Assembly: GCA_009392815.1 (NCBI GenBank)
Contig: VFFS01000055.1
Location: forward strand, 1 to 64,000
Direction of reading: 5' to 3'
Source: SAR202 cluster bacterium
Lineage (GTDB): Bacteria > Chloroflexota > Dehalococcoidia > Lucifugimonadales > UBA826
Length of the DNA: 64,000 bases
Position 1 is the first letter of the stretch, and each line of letters opens with the position of its first letter. The translations under genes and the position numbers were made by a program. Of this stretch, positions 1 through 8,665 are shown in pieces. Below the pieces are notes generated by a model. The model had not been told where the DNA came from. It made no database searches and worked only from the letters and a program-made list of their open reading frames with translations.

Positions 1-447
1 CAGATAGTCAACAAAGCATTGGAAGTCACCGACACCCTGAATCTCAAAAACCGCCAATTGGGAAATATATCAGGGGGAGAACTGCAGAGAGGTATGTTAG
101 CTCTGGCTTTAGCGCAGGATTCTCCCGTCATGCTGCTTGACGAGCCTACGTCTAATCTAGACCTGTCACATCAATCCAAGGTGATGAATCTCGTATCTAA
201 TTCCCACGATAATAGACAAGGTCCAACTGTTATAGGAATTCACGATCTCACATTGGCTGCAAGATATAGTAGCAGGATGATCTTGATATCAGAAGGAAAT
301 GTACTTGTAGATGGAACACCAAAGGAAGTTCTGACCCCGTCCAACATCCTACAAGCCTACGGCGCTGAGGTAGCCGTTATCCCTCATCCCGAGGGTGGTT
401 CTCCAGTAGTACTACCCGTTTCAAATGCATACCCTAAAGCAAAATAA
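1..447 (+). CDS. ABC transporter ATP-binding protein, 5'-truncated (iron-siderophore/cobalamin type)
   Basis: This is the C-terminal half of an ABC ATPase. The frame is open to base 1, so the N-terminus with the Walker A motif lies outside the window. Visible are the signature motif (ISGGELQRG), the Walker B/D-loop (MLLDEPTSNLD) and the switch histidine (GIHDLTLAARY), followed by the usual short C-terminal strand region. The order and the wording after the H-loop (ILISEGNVLVDGTP) resemble FecE/BtuD/FhuC-type ATPases, which energise uptake of ferric siderophores, haem or B12 through a FecCD-type permease. The permease is not in view, so the substrate is inferred only at family level. Confidence 0.85.
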   Translation, partial: QIVNKALEVTDTLNLKNRQLGNISGGELQRGMLALALAQDSPVMLLDEPTSNLDLSHQSKVMNLVSNSHDNRQGPTVIGIHDLTLAARYSSRMILISEGNVLVDGTPKEVLTPSNILQAYGAEVAVIPHPEGGSPVVLPVSNAYPKAK

Positions 448-459
448 AAATACCGAAAA

Positions 460-972
460 TCATTCCAGATTACCATCAGATTTATACCGCTTAGCGTTTT
501 CAGAATAGACCCCTACAAGCCATTTCTGCAAGTCTAGATGTTTCTGCTGGACCTCCCCCCGAATCCTACCTGGAATCCCCATTACGATAGAGCCGGAAGC
601 AATTTCCATGTTCTCAACGATCATGGCACCTGATCCAATAATCGTATTTTTACCAATTTTCACTCCGTCGTTGATGATGGATCCATTACCAAGCAGACAA
701 CCGTCACCTACTTCCGATGCATGGCACAAAACTCTGTGGGCAATCACTACACTATCCCCAATGACAACGTCCGCATCGCCATGAACAATGGAATTATCTT
801 GAATATTAGTGTACTTACCAATGATGACTGTCCCCATATCTCCTCGAACTACCGCACCAGGCCATACACTTGACCCCTCTCCTATCTCAACATTACCTAC
901 CACATAGGCTGCTTCACTGACAAAAGCAGTAGGATGAATTTTTGGAGTATTATTTCCCAGTGATTTAATCAA
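460..972 (-). CDS. gamma-class carbonic anhydrase family protein
   Basis: Left-handed beta-helix protein of the YrdA/PaaY/CaiE gamma-carbonic-anhydrase family, made of hexapeptide repeats from about residue 12 to 140. The three zinc-ligand histidines expected of the family are visible, in IVHGD, IAHRV and LCHAS. The likely role is reversible CO2 hydration or a related metal-dependent activity; family members often lack proven activity. I place the start at the TTG at 972 because AGGAGGT (977-983 on the opposite strand) lies 4-5 bases upstream. A TTG at 996 would add eight residues and put this ribosome site inside the gene. It converges on the ABC ATPase with 12 bases between. Confidence 0.85.
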   Translation of the reverse strand: MIKSLGNNTPKIHPTAFVSEAAYVVGNVEIGEGSSVWPGAVVRGDMGTVIIGKYTNIQDNSIVHGDADVVIGDSVVIAHRVLCHASEVGDGCLLGNGSIINDGVKIGKNTIIGSGAMIVENMEIASGSIVMGIPGRIRGEVQQKHLDLQKWLVGVYSENAKRYKSDGNLE

Positions 973-1131
973 ATATACCTCCTGTGACACAGTCAACTAA
1001 TAACCAGCATTATTTAAACACTTAGCTCATTTTCAAGAATACAGCACGTTCTTCTAACACAACTTCTATAATAGAGTCCAAGTCAATTAACAAATGCAAC
1101 ACCTATTTTAATCCAACGGAGTCCCTAAACT

Positions 1132-1698
1132 TTGACAATTAATAATAACCTTAAATGTATAGTTATTACTTTTTTCATACTACTAACTCTGTCAGGATGT
1201 AAACAGACAACATCCGAACTCGTCAGGGAATTATCTACACCATACCCGACATCGACACCGTACCCGACATCGACACCATATCCAATACTTAGCACTCCAA
1301 TTCCTCAAGAATCCCCTACGCCAGAATTAGATGCCTTATTTATATACAACAGAGCCGTTCATTCTCTAAGAATGGAAGAATACGATGATGCAATCAATGG
1401 CTTTTCGCAGGTAATCAAACGTATGCCGAACTTATCTATAGGATATAAGGGCAGAGGAGGTGCATACTACTATTCAGAAAGAGTAGATTTTGCAACTGAA
1501 GATCTCGAATACGCTGTATCCCTAGATCCAAATCTCGGGGGATCATACCTCTATCTTGGCATGATATACCGGGATCAGGGAGACCTAAGCAAAGCTGAGG
1601 AATATATGACCAGAGCCCTCGAACTAATACACCCAATCCGAGAGAGATGGGAACTGGAGGTGGCAGTCAAAGCCTTGACAGATTTGAATGAAAAATAA
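1132..1698 (+). CDS. TPR-repeat lipoprotein
   Basis: 188-residue exported protein. The N-terminal hydrophobic stretch ends in a lipobox (LTLSGC, Cys at about residue 23), so it is probably a membrane-anchored lipoprotein. A Pro/Tyr/Thr-rich linker with exact PYPTST repeats follows. The rest forms about three tetratricopeptide-like helical pairs (for example AINGFSQVIKRMP, SLDPNLGGSYLYLG and GDLSKAEEYMTRALEL). TPR modules mediate protein-protein contacts; the partner is unknown. Start is TTG with a weak CGGAG 10-12 bases upstream. It converges with the biotin-carrier gene. Confidence 0.75.
   Translation: MTINNNLKCIVITFFILLTLSGCKQTTSELVRELSTPYPTSTPYPTSTPYPILSTPIPQESPTPELDALFIYNRAVHSLRMEEYDDAINGFSQVIKRMPNLSIGYKGRGGAYYYSERVDFATEDLEYAVSLDPNLGGSYLYLGMIYRDQGDLSKAEEYMTRALELIHPIRERWELEVAVKALTDLNEK
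1240..1283 (+). repeat. 18-bp tandem repeat coding PYPTST linker
   Basis: An 18-base unit is repeated twice, with one base difference, plus a partial third copy. Each unit encodes Pro-Tyr-Pro-Thr-Ser-Thr in the linker of the TPR lipoprotein. Such repeats can change copy number by slippage, altering linker length without breaking the frame. Confidence 0.8.
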
Positions 1699-1709
1699 AT
1701 GAATAACGC

Positions 1710-2144
1710 CTAGAGGAGAGTACAGATAGGATCACCCTGAGAAATTTGGTCTCCTGAGTCAACCAGCACACTCATTACCTCACCGGACATATCAGCAATA
1801 ATAGTCTGCTGCATCTTCATAGCCTCCAAAATACAAACGGGATCACCCATTTCGATTAAATCCCCAACTTTGACTGATATTGATACTATGGAACCGGGCA
1901 TGGGTGAATTGAAGAATTTATGATCCCCACTCTCAGTCTCCTTAATAGAGACAATATCATCGCCATTAATTGGATATATCTCAGGTTGAGGATCTGGTAC
2001 CTGTTCAGGGGCCACAACTCCGTCTGTAAGGGATACTTCGTACACCTCACCCTCAACCCAAACCTTCACAGGATAAGAAGTGATATCTTCCACCTCTACT
2101 CGGTACCATTTGGTTCCCACACGAATTTGTAATTTACTACTCAT
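1710..2144 (-). CDS. biotin carboxyl carrier protein of a Na+-translocating decarboxylase
   Basis: 144-residue biotinyl-domain protein. The biotin-acceptor lysine (about residue 110) sits in the classical EAMKM motif, inside a C-terminal lipoyl/biotinyl barrel starting at about residue 78. An acidic, Pro-rich linker (residues 44-75) precedes it, as in the gamma or C subunits of methylmalonyl-CoA and glutaconyl-CoA decarboxylases. The gene begins one base after the stop of the upstream OadB-type gene, so the two are co-transcribed. It would carry CO2 from the carboxyltransferase (not in this window) to the membrane beta subunit. Confidence 0.87.
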   Translation of the reverse strand: MSSKLQIRVGTKWYRVEVEDITSYPVKVWVEGEVYEVSLTDGVVAPEQVPDPQPEIYPINGDDIVSIKETESGDHKFFNSPMPGSIVSISVKVGDLIEMGDPVCILEAMKMQQTIIADMSGEVMSVLVDSGDQISQGDPICTLL

Positions 2145-2145
2145 G

Positions 2146-3303
2146 TCAATTAACCAAGGAAATGAATACGCCAGCTATGACGGCCGACCCAATAACTCCA
2201 GCAACATTGGGCCCCATAGCATGAGGTAGCAGAAAAGAATCAGAATTTTCCTCTTGGCCTATTTGGTGGGAAATTCGAGCTGCCATAGGCACAGCAGAAA
2301 CACCAGCAGACCCAATGAGTGGATTTATTTTTTCCTTTAGGAAAATATTCATTACACGGGCAAATAAAATACCCCCTATAGTTCCACAGCAAAAAGCTAA
2401 AAGACCTAGTACCAAAATAACAATAGTTTGTAAATCAAACACTCTCTCAGCAGTTAGTTGGGTACCGACGGTAATCATGAGAAATATGGTAGCTATATTC
2501 AACACCTCATTTGACGCCGCTTTCGTGAGCCTCGGGACAACCTCACTTTCCTTAAAAATATTTCCAATCATGAACATAGCAATCAATGGAGCGGATTTTG
2601 GTACCAGCAATACTATAGCTATAAGCGCGATATGTGGGAAAACAAGTTTCTCAAACTTCGAAACATCCCTTGGAGGAGCCATCACTATTTGGCGTTCTTT
2701 TTCTGTTGTGAATAGTTTCATCAGCGGTGGTTGTATAAATGCGACCGATGCCATATACGAGTAGGCAATTACAGCCGTCACTCCGAGAATTTCAGGAGCT
2801 AACCGAGCGGATAGAAAAATTGTCGTAGGCCCATCCGCGCCACCTATAATACCTATGGAAGCCGCTTCTTCTATCCCAAATCCCATACCTAATGCTCCAG
2901 CAAAAAGTGCTCCCCAAAAAGCAATAAATATACCCACTTGAGCCGCAGCTCCTAAAAGCAAGGTCTTTGGATTAGCAATAACCGGACCAAAATCCGTTAG
3001 AGCTCCTATCCCCAAGAAAATTATTGGAGGCAATATATTCCAAAAGGAAAGACCATAATGAAAAAATATCCCAAATATCCCCGCTCCTTGAACTTCGTTT
3101 GTATCCATAGGAGAATCCACCAACCCAGTAAGAGGTAAATTGGCAGCTATTATTCCCAAACCAATTGGCAATAATTCATAAGGTTCCAATTTCTTTCGAA
3201 TCGCCAGGGCAATGAACGAAATACCTATCAGTATCATAATGGCCTGACGCCAATCTAAATTAGCTATTCCAGTATTGGAGAAAAAATCAGAAAATTCTTG
3301 CAT
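2146..3303 (-). CDS. Na+-translocating decarboxylase beta subunit (OadB/MmdB/GcdB family)
   Basis: 385-residue polytopic membrane protein with about ten hydrophobic segments. The conserved GGADGPTTIF segment contains the aspartate known in this family to bind Na+ and take part in carboxybiotin decarboxylation. Length and topology match oxaloacetate, methylmalonyl-CoA and glutaconyl-CoA decarboxylase beta subunits, which pump Na+ out as carboxybiotin is decarboxylated. The gene lies between the OadG-like gene and the biotin carrier. The substrate cannot be told from this subunit because the alpha subunit is absent here. Confidence 0.93.
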   Translation of the reverse strand: MQEFSDFFSNTGIANLDWRQAIMILIGISFIALAIRKKLEPYELLPIGLGIIAANLPLTGLVDSPMDTNEVQGAGIFGIFFHYGLSFWNILPPIIFLGIGALTDFGPVIANPKTLLLGAAAQVGIFIAFWGALFAGALGMGFGIEEAASIGIIGGADGPTTIFLSARLAPEILGVTAVIAYSYMASVAFIQPPLMKLFTTEKERQIVMAPPRDVSKFEKLVFPHIALIAIVLLVPKSAPLIAMFMIGNIFKESEVVPRLTKAASNEVLNIATIFLMITVGTQLTAERVFDLQTIVILVLGLLAFCCGTIGGILFARVMNIFLKEKINPLIGSAGVSAVPMAARISHQIGQEENSDSFLLPHAMGPNVAGVIGSAVIAGVFISLVN

Positions 3304-3321
3304 CTTGCTTCTACAATCTTA

Positions 3322-3540
3322 TCAATCTTTGATGTTTAAACCGCGATCCTTAGTTTTAGCACTGATAACAGCTACGGCAGCGGCGGCAGCAACAGACCTA
3401 TTGTGGGTTTCTAAGATTTTTTCGGCAATATATAATTCATATTTCGAAACTATTTTCTGTTTGAACGTTCTGACGGCAATAATAGACCCAATAAGAATCA
3501 ACAAAAGTGAAAAGGCCGTTACCATACCAATAACGGTCAA
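3322..3540 (-). CDS. OadG-like small subunit of Na+-translocating decarboxylase
   Basis: Small single-pass membrane protein: a hydrophobic helix, a basic stretch, then an Ala/Val-rich segment (RSVAAAAAVAVISA) typical of OadG/MmdD subunits, which hold the complex together. The first usual start is the TTG at 3540, but that begins inside the predicted helix. The frame stays open upstream for over 20 codons and reads (S)TLTQALY before the annotated start, which aligns with the usual OadG N-terminus. The true start may therefore be an unusual codon upstream, for example CTG at 3558. It lies 18 bases before the OadB-type gene. Confidence 0.75.
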   Translation of the reverse strand: MTVIGMVTAFSLLLILIGSIIAVRTFKQKIVSKYELYIAEKILETHNRSVAAAAAVAVISAKTKDRGLNIKD

Positions 3541-3602
3541 ATACAGGGCTTGAGTCAGAGTAGACGAATCGATTTGAATAATATTACCTACGGTGGGATT
3601 AT

Positions 3603-3625
3603 ATAGTGTGAAAAGTTTACACTAT
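3603..3625. promoter_or_regulatory. 23-bp near-perfect palindrome between divergent genes
   Basis: ATAGTGT at one end is matched by ACACTAT at the other, with AA/TT pairs towards the centre and one mismatch. It sits between the divergently transcribed decarboxylase genes and the Yip1-like gene, where an operator for a dimeric repressor would be expected. No regulator can be assigned. Confidence 0.4.
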
Positions 3626-3659
3626 TAGTGTTTATATCTCTTACATCAAATCGATTATC

Positions 3660-4271
3660 ATGACAAAAAGTACAACCCCCCCACCTAAGAAAAAAGAATC
3701 TTACGATGACAACTCTCCTAAAAGGGGGAATCCTTCACTGGTGGAATATGGGTTCAGAGCAGCCACATTGGACCCGTCAGTATCCATTGTATTTCGGTCT
3801 AAAGCAGAGTTAGTTCTTCATTCTCTTGGAGCTGTGGCTGCAACAGGGTTATCACTAGCGATTTGGGTTCAATATTCGGGAAATAATCCAATTCCGACAG
3901 AAGGAATACAAAGCATATATCCAGTCCTAGTATCATTTAGCACTGTGATGGTAGGTTGGATGATGTGGGCGTTTGTCGCGAAAGCTATTTGCAACATGAT
4001 GGGAAGTGAAATTGACTTCAGGGCAAGTATGCGATCAATTGGAATCGCTTATAGTCCTGGAATTTTTCTCGTATTTGCGAGCATTCCATTAATCGGATCT
4101 TATTTATTTCTTATCATTTCAATCTGGCTGATGGTAACAGTAACAAGAGCAATCGGATCGGCAAATAACGTTGGCTTCCTGAAAGCCCTTATTCCAGGCT
4201 TTCTAGGATGGCTCATGTCTTGGATACTTCTCATGGGATGGATGGTTATATATCCATTCGCTCTCGTGTAA
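3660..4271 (+). CDS. Yip1-family multi-pass membrane protein
   Basis: 203 residues: a charged cytoplasmic N-terminus (to about residue 50) followed by about five hydrophobic segments. The pattern LVEYGFRAATLDPSVS before the first helix, and the arrangement of helices with a polar AKAICNMMGSEIDFRASMRSIGIAYSP loop, resembles bacterial Yip1 domain proteins. Their function is not established; many lie in envelope or transport clusters. Starts with ATG and is divergent from the decarboxylase genes. Confidence 0.6.
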   Translation: MTKSTTPPPKKKESYDDNSPKRGNPSLVEYGFRAATLDPSVSIVFRSKAELVLHSLGAVAATGLSLAIWVQYSGNNPIPTEGIQSIYPVLVSFSTVMVGWMMWAFVAKAICNMMGSEIDFRASMRSIGIAYSPGIFLVFASIPLIGSYLFLIISIWLMVTVTRAIGSANNVGFLKALIPGFLGWLMSWILLMGWMVIYPFALV

Positions 4272-4275
4272 TGCT

Positions 4276-5073
4276 CTAGTCACAGGAAATATATTTTTCC
4301 ACTATATCCCAGCGCTTAGATAGTATTTTTTTTGTGTTAGCAAACACTTTCTCTTCAACTTCATTCACAGATTTTCCCTGCAATTCGGCAATTTTTTCGA
4401 TAATGGGCCTCAAATGCCTTGGTTCCGTCCAATTATTACGGTTATTTTTAAAAGGCTGAGGAGAAGAATCCGTTTCTACGACGATGTGATCGAGGGAAAT
4501 TTGGCTAACCACATCGGCCAGATGACCAAGTCGGAAGATAGGTCGAGCTATTGAAACATAAAATCCTAGGTCAATAACCCTCTTTGCATCATCTAGGGTT
4601 CCTTGAAAATAATGCATCACACCTGGTACTTCATATGCTTTCTCTTCTAAAAGAACTCGAAAACAATCTTCGTGAGCCTCCCGACTATGAAATACAATTG
4701 GGAGACTTAGCTCCTTAGCGATGGAAATTTGTCTCCTAAAAGCATCAAACTGCAAAGCTCGATCTGGAGACGATTCTAGATAATCTAATCCTATTTCGCT
4801 CATTACGATCACTTTTTCGTTGCTGGAAGCCATAGACTGAAGTACATCACAATCTGCAGAGCTCAGTGGATCTTCTATATCCATTGGATGCACCCCGACT
4901 CCTGAAAAAAAACGATCATGGCGAGACGATAGTTCTACAGAAACTGAAGAGGTCTCGAGGGTTGTTCCGGCATCAATTACCAAGCCTACACCCACAGAAC
5001 TGGCTCTTTGTAGGATCTCATCGATTTCATCTTCCGGATAGGAATGAATATGGACGTGAGTATCTATAATCAA
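4276..5073 (-). CDS. tatD: TatD-family metal-dependent hydrolase (DNase)
   Basis: 265-residue TIM-barrel hydrolase of the TatD family. Metal ligands are in place: the N-terminal HxH (THVHIH), the Glu of SEIGLDY, the His of VFHSRE, the His of VMHYFQG and the Asp of VETDSSP. Known members are Mg2+-dependent 3'-5' exonucleases acting on DNA or RNA, or D-aminoacyl-tRNA-type hydrolases. The length is normal. It converges on the Yip1-like gene with four bases between stops. Confidence 0.93.
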   Translation of the reverse strand: MIIDTHVHIHSYPEDEIDEILQRASSVGVGLVIDAGTTLETSSVSVELSSRHDRFFSGVGVHPMDIEDPLSSADCDVLQSMASSNEKVIVMSEIGLDYLESSPDRALQFDAFRRQISIAKELSLPIVFHSREAHEDCFRVLLEEKAYEVPGVMHYFQGTLDDAKRVIDLGFYVSIARPIFRLGHLADVVSQISLDHIVVETDSSPQPFKNNRNNWTEPRHLRPIIEKIAELQGKSVNEVEEKVFANTKKILSKRWDIVEKYISCD

Positions 5074-5184
5074 TTTATTCTTATTCTTTCAAATTACTTT
5101 TTTACGGTGTTACAGGCCATGTTGCAGATTATACTTAACTCTAAGAACAGCTTTATATGAATACGCGGATTCTAGGTTAATACA

Positions 5185-6936
5185 TTGCTTATTCAATCAC
5201 ACAAATGGAGATGGTTTTTCTATATTTCGCTTGTTGCAATATTTTCAGCCGTCTCATGTAACAACTCACAGGAGCAGCAATTTTCCATTCAAACTCCCAC
5301 ACCGGTAATTTTTTCAGATAATGAAACATTAAATGAACCAACCGCCCCCAAATCAACAGAGCCACCGACACAACCGCACATGGAAGTATCAAAGCCCATT
5401 TTACCAACGAATGTCCCGACGGAAATAGCAGCTGTAAACACCAATATTCCCACTCCTCACATAACATCGATAGGAAATTATGGTGGGACTTTAACTATTC
5501 CCACGGAGGCTTGGTTTGAGAGTTTAAATCCCCACATGGAAGGATCCGATGCCTTTGCCGCGTGGGGGCCAGGGATTGCCTACAGTAGGCTTATGAAATT
5601 TAAAACAAATGAATCTATATCACTACCATCTCTCTCGACAGAATGCGATTTATGTTCTAACTGGATAATGGTGTCACCCAAAGAGTTTCTATTTGAAATT
5701 CGAAAAGACATCAACTGGCATTACGACAATGTCCAAAAGTCCGAACGGGTAACCGCAAAAGACATTGCATACAGTTTGCAATTGCAAGGTCATGACTCTT
5801 CTCCTAACTCACACATCATCCATATGATAGAGAACGTTGAAGCCATGTCTGACGATGAACTTCGCATCAATCTAGTATGGCCAGACGCGGATTTCTTTGC
5901 CGCATTAGCGAATGGTAGAACGAAAATAGTCTCTCCACACAGAACCGACTCATATCAGGCCGATCAATCATATTTTAAGAGCGCTACTTCAGGCTCCTGG
6001 ACTCTCGACAAATATGACGAGAACGGAATAGCTAAAATGATCTCAAGAATGGGAATAACAGATCCCCCTCGCCTGGATGCTATTCAATTTAATTTTGTCC
6101 CAGATTCCACTGCACGTGTAGCTGGGTATAGAGTAGGACTGCTTGATCTAATTAATCTTCATACCACGAACACTGATTCAAAACATATACAAGCGCGTTT
6201 TCAAAATCCAGTTCCTGGGTCTGGATTTGAGTTAGCTTTCAATACAAATCATAAACCACTAGATTCAAAAGTTGTACGACAGACAATTATGGCCTCAACA
6301 AACCCAACCTTAGTCATAGACAACGCCTGGGAAGGACAGGGGTTTTTCTCATTTGGTTTCCCCTGGTCAAACTCAAAATGGGCTCCAAGCCCCAACTTAT
6401 TACAAACATTTTTCTCTAATACTAACCCCAAGATTGCAACAAATGAAAATCAAATTTTACGTATTGATATAACGGTAGGTAATTTCAACAAAAACCACAA
6501 TGATTCTGTGGAATTACTATCCAAACAGCTAACAGAATCGGGGTTCAATCCCGTAATCAATTATGTTGACCGAAGAACCTATGCCAATCACTGGCAAACA
6601 GGCGATTTCCAAATATTGGCAGGCCCTACTTTCCCACAATCCACTCCCAACGGATACTTACTGCCAGTGCTACATAGTGATGGGAAATGGAACACTACTA
6701 AACACAAAGACAACACATTGGACTCCCTGCTGGAGAAACAAGCAATTGAATACGACTCAGATGCCAGAACAACCATCATTCAAATGATAAATGTGCATCT
6801 ACTAGAAAATGCTTATAGATTCATGCCAATTACCAATATGGAAGCATGGGCTTGGCCAAACAAGATGATAAATTTTCACCCAAACTTTTCATCTGGCGAA
6901 TACTCTCACTGGCAACATGTTTGGATTGAACCCTAA
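5185..6936 (+). CDS. peptide/nickel-type ABC transporter substrate-binding lipoprotein (SBP_bac_5)
   Basis: 583-residue family-5 solute-binding protein. The N-terminal signal ends at a lipobox (FSAVSC, Cys at about residue 25). A long Thr/Pro-rich linker runs to about residue 95, then the periplasmic-binding fold starts at GNYGGTLTIPTEAWFESLNPHM. Internal hallmarks are the segment around VTAKDIAYSLQL and the C-terminal aromatic region. No permease or ATPase genes lie next to it, so it is an orphan here. Start is TTG. Its stop codon overlaps the stop of the convergent sufU2 gene (shared bases 6933-6936). Confidence 0.88.
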   Translation: MLIQSHKWRWFFYISLVAIFSAVSCNNSQEQQFSIQTPTPVIFSDNETLNEPTAPKSTEPPTQPHMEVSKPILPTNVPTEIAAVNTNIPTPHITSIGNYGGTLTIPTEAWFESLNPHMEGSDAFAAWGPGIAYSRLMKFKTNESISLPSLSTECDLCSNWIMVSPKEFLFEIRKDINWHYDNVQKSERVTAKDIAYSLQLQGHDSSPNSHIIHMIENVEAMSDDELRINLVWPDADFFAALANGRTKIVSPHRTDSYQADQSYFKSATSGSWTLDKYDENGIAKMISRMGITDPPRLDAIQFNFVPDSTARVAGYRVGLLDLINLHTTNTDSKHIQARFQNPVPGSGFELAFNTNHKPLDSKVVRQTIMASTNPTLVIDNAWEGQGFFSFGFPWSNSKWAPSPNLLQTFFSNTNPKIATNENQILRIDITVGNFNKNHNDSVELLSKQLTESGFNPVINYVDRRTYANHWQTGDFQILAGPTFPQSTPNGYLLPVLHSDGKWNTTKHKDNTLDSLLEKQAIEYDSDARTTIIQMINVHLLENAYRFMPITNMEAWAWPNKMINFHPNFSSGEYSHWQHVWIEP

Positions 6937-7394
6937 GCTAAGTCAGAAATACCCTTGTCGAGTGCTGTCCAGGCTAAAAGAGCACATTTAACCCTTACGG
7001 GAAACTCCCTCACCTTATACAAAGCTGACAATTCACCAAGATTTATAGCCTCCTTGTCTGCTGCAACAACGTCTTCTGGTAAAGAGGCCCTCATTAGGTT
7101 CGAAAAATTTTTTGAAAGCTCAACCACCTCATTCAATGTAAGACCGATAAGGGAATCGGAAACAATGGAACCGGCTGCCTGATTTATTGCACAACCTTCA
7201 CCTTGAAACCCAACTTCTTTGATCCTACTTTTATAGTCAAGCTTAAGTTGAAACCGAATTTCATCGCCGCAAAATGGATTTACAGCCTCACAACATATAT
7301 CAGGTGAATTTGGTACAACTGAGTTCCTAGGGTGACGGCAGTGATCCAAAATCACCTTGTCCCTATATAAGTCATTAAGACTACCTAACGCCAT
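6933..7394 (-). CDS. SufU-like iron-sulfur/Zn scaffold or sulfurtransferase, second copy
   Basis: 153-residue SufU/IscU-type protein. The conserved Cys42-x-Asp44 (NPFCGD), Cys68 (GEGCAI) and Cys137 (VRVKCALLAW) of SufU are all present. In Gram-positive systems these bind zinc and accept sulfur from SufS. It differs from the other copy in this operon (9173-9625) in carrying additional cysteines at residues 19, 34 and 35. The start overlaps the end of sufS by 14 bases, so it is translated from the same message. It may be a specialised sulfur acceptor for SufS. Confidence 0.88.
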   Translation of the reverse strand: MALGSLNDLYRDKVILDHCRHPRNSVVPNSPDICCEAVNPFCGDEIRFQLKLDYKSRIKEVGFQGEGCAINQAAGSIVSDSLIGLTLNEVVELSKNFSNLMRASLPEDVVAADKEAINLGELSALYKVREFPVRVKCALLAWTALDKGISDLA

Positions 7395-8634
7395 CCCGGA
7401 AATACCTCATTGCCTCAAGAATTCCCTCAACCAATATATCAACTTCCTGTTTTGTGTTGTACACATAAAAGCTGGCCCTAGAAGTTGCTGATACTCCCAA
7501 ACTTCTGACCAATGGCATCGCACAGTGATGCCCAGTGCGAACGGCGATACCCATCTGATCTAACAATGTGCCCAAGTCGTGAGGATGAATGTCTGGGGTA
7601 TCAAAGGAAATTATTCCACCTCTTTGAGTTGGATTTCTAGGGCCGAACAGTTTCCCCCCCTCCTCTTCTACGTCAACAAATTTATTCATTGCATAGCTTG
7701 TTAGTTCCCGCTCATATTCATCTACATTTTCCATGCCTATATTTTCTAAGTAATCTACAGCAGCTCCTAAAGCAATAGCATCTCCTATATTCGGAGTACC
7801 AGCCTCAAACTTCATGGGTAAATCAGCCCATGAAGCTTCCTCATATGAAACCTCCAACACCATTTCTCCACCCGTCAGAAAAGGCTCCATTCCTTCCAAA
7901 AGATTCTTTTTTGCGTAAAGACACCCAATACCCGTAGGTCCCATCATTTTATGGCCTGAAAACGCCATGAAATCACAATCTATTTCTTTAACATCTATCA
8001 CCATATGTGGCACACTTTGTGCCCCGTCAACTAGGAACATAGCTCCTTTGCTATGTGCCAAGTCACATAGTTCCTTGACGGGGTTTATAGTACCTAGAGC
8101 GTTAGACATATGTACGATAGATACAAGGCTTGTATGGTCATCGATTATTGAATCAATAGTTGATAAGTCTAGGACACCTTCGTCATCCATGGGAATATAT
8201 CTAATATTGATGTTCTTATCTCTAGCTAATTCCTGCCACGGAACAAGATTGCTATGATGTTCCATAGGGGTTAGAACTATATTATCTCCACTCTCAATAT
8301 TGTCCTTCGCCCACGAGTGGGCAACCAAATTTAGGCTCTCGGATGCATTGCGAGTCCATATGACAGTATCGGGATCCCCAGCATTTATGAACTTTGCTAC
8401 TTTATTTCTAGCAACCTCATACATATCCGTTGCTTCCATACTGAGAGTATGTACACCCCTGTGAACATTGGCATTGAAGTTTTCATAGTAGTCAACCAGA
8501 GCCTGAATCACTTGCCTAGGCTTCTGTGTTGTTGCGGCATTATCCATATAAACGAGAGGGTGACCGTTAACTTCTCGACTCAAAATCGGAAAGTCATCCC
8601 TTATTTTTTCTACGTCCAACATATTTAAATGCAC
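7381..8634 (-). CDS. sufS: cysteine desulfurase SufS
   Basis: 417-residue PLP-dependent group II cysteine desulfurase. The PLP lysine is K229 (FSGHKM) and the catalytic cysteine is C371 (RTGHHCAMPL), with the usual THHA-like and GxxG segments. It mobilises sulfur from cysteine as a persulfide for SufU and SufBCD. Start is GTG at 8634 with an ATG four codons later; neither has an ideal ribosome site (GGGAG lies 3 bases before the GTG), so the exact start is uncertain. It lies 31 bases downstream of rrf2 and overlaps sufU2. Confidence 0.96.
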   Translation of the reverse strand: MHLNMLDVEKIRDDFPILSREVNGHPLVYMDNAATTQKPRQVIQALVDYYENFNANVHRGVHTLSMEATDMYEVARNKVAKFINAGDPDTVIWTRNASESLNLVAHSWAKDNIESGDNIVLTPMEHHSNLVPWQELARDKNINIRYIPMDDEGVLDLSTIDSIIDDHTSLVSIVHMSNALGTINPVKELCDLAHSKGAMFLVDGAQSVPHMVIDVKEIDCDFMAFSGHKMMGPTGIGCLYAKKNLLEGMEPFLTGGEMVLEVSYEEASWADLPMKFEAGTPNIGDAIALGAAVDYLENIGMENVDEYERELTSYAMNKFVDVEEEGGKLFGPRNPTQRGGIISFDTPDIHPHDLGTLLDQMGIAVRTGHHCAMPLVRSLGVSATSRASFYVYNTKQEVDILVEGILEAMRYFRDGVR

Positions 8635-8665
8635 TGACTCCCTATTACTATGAAGCTAATAAAAA

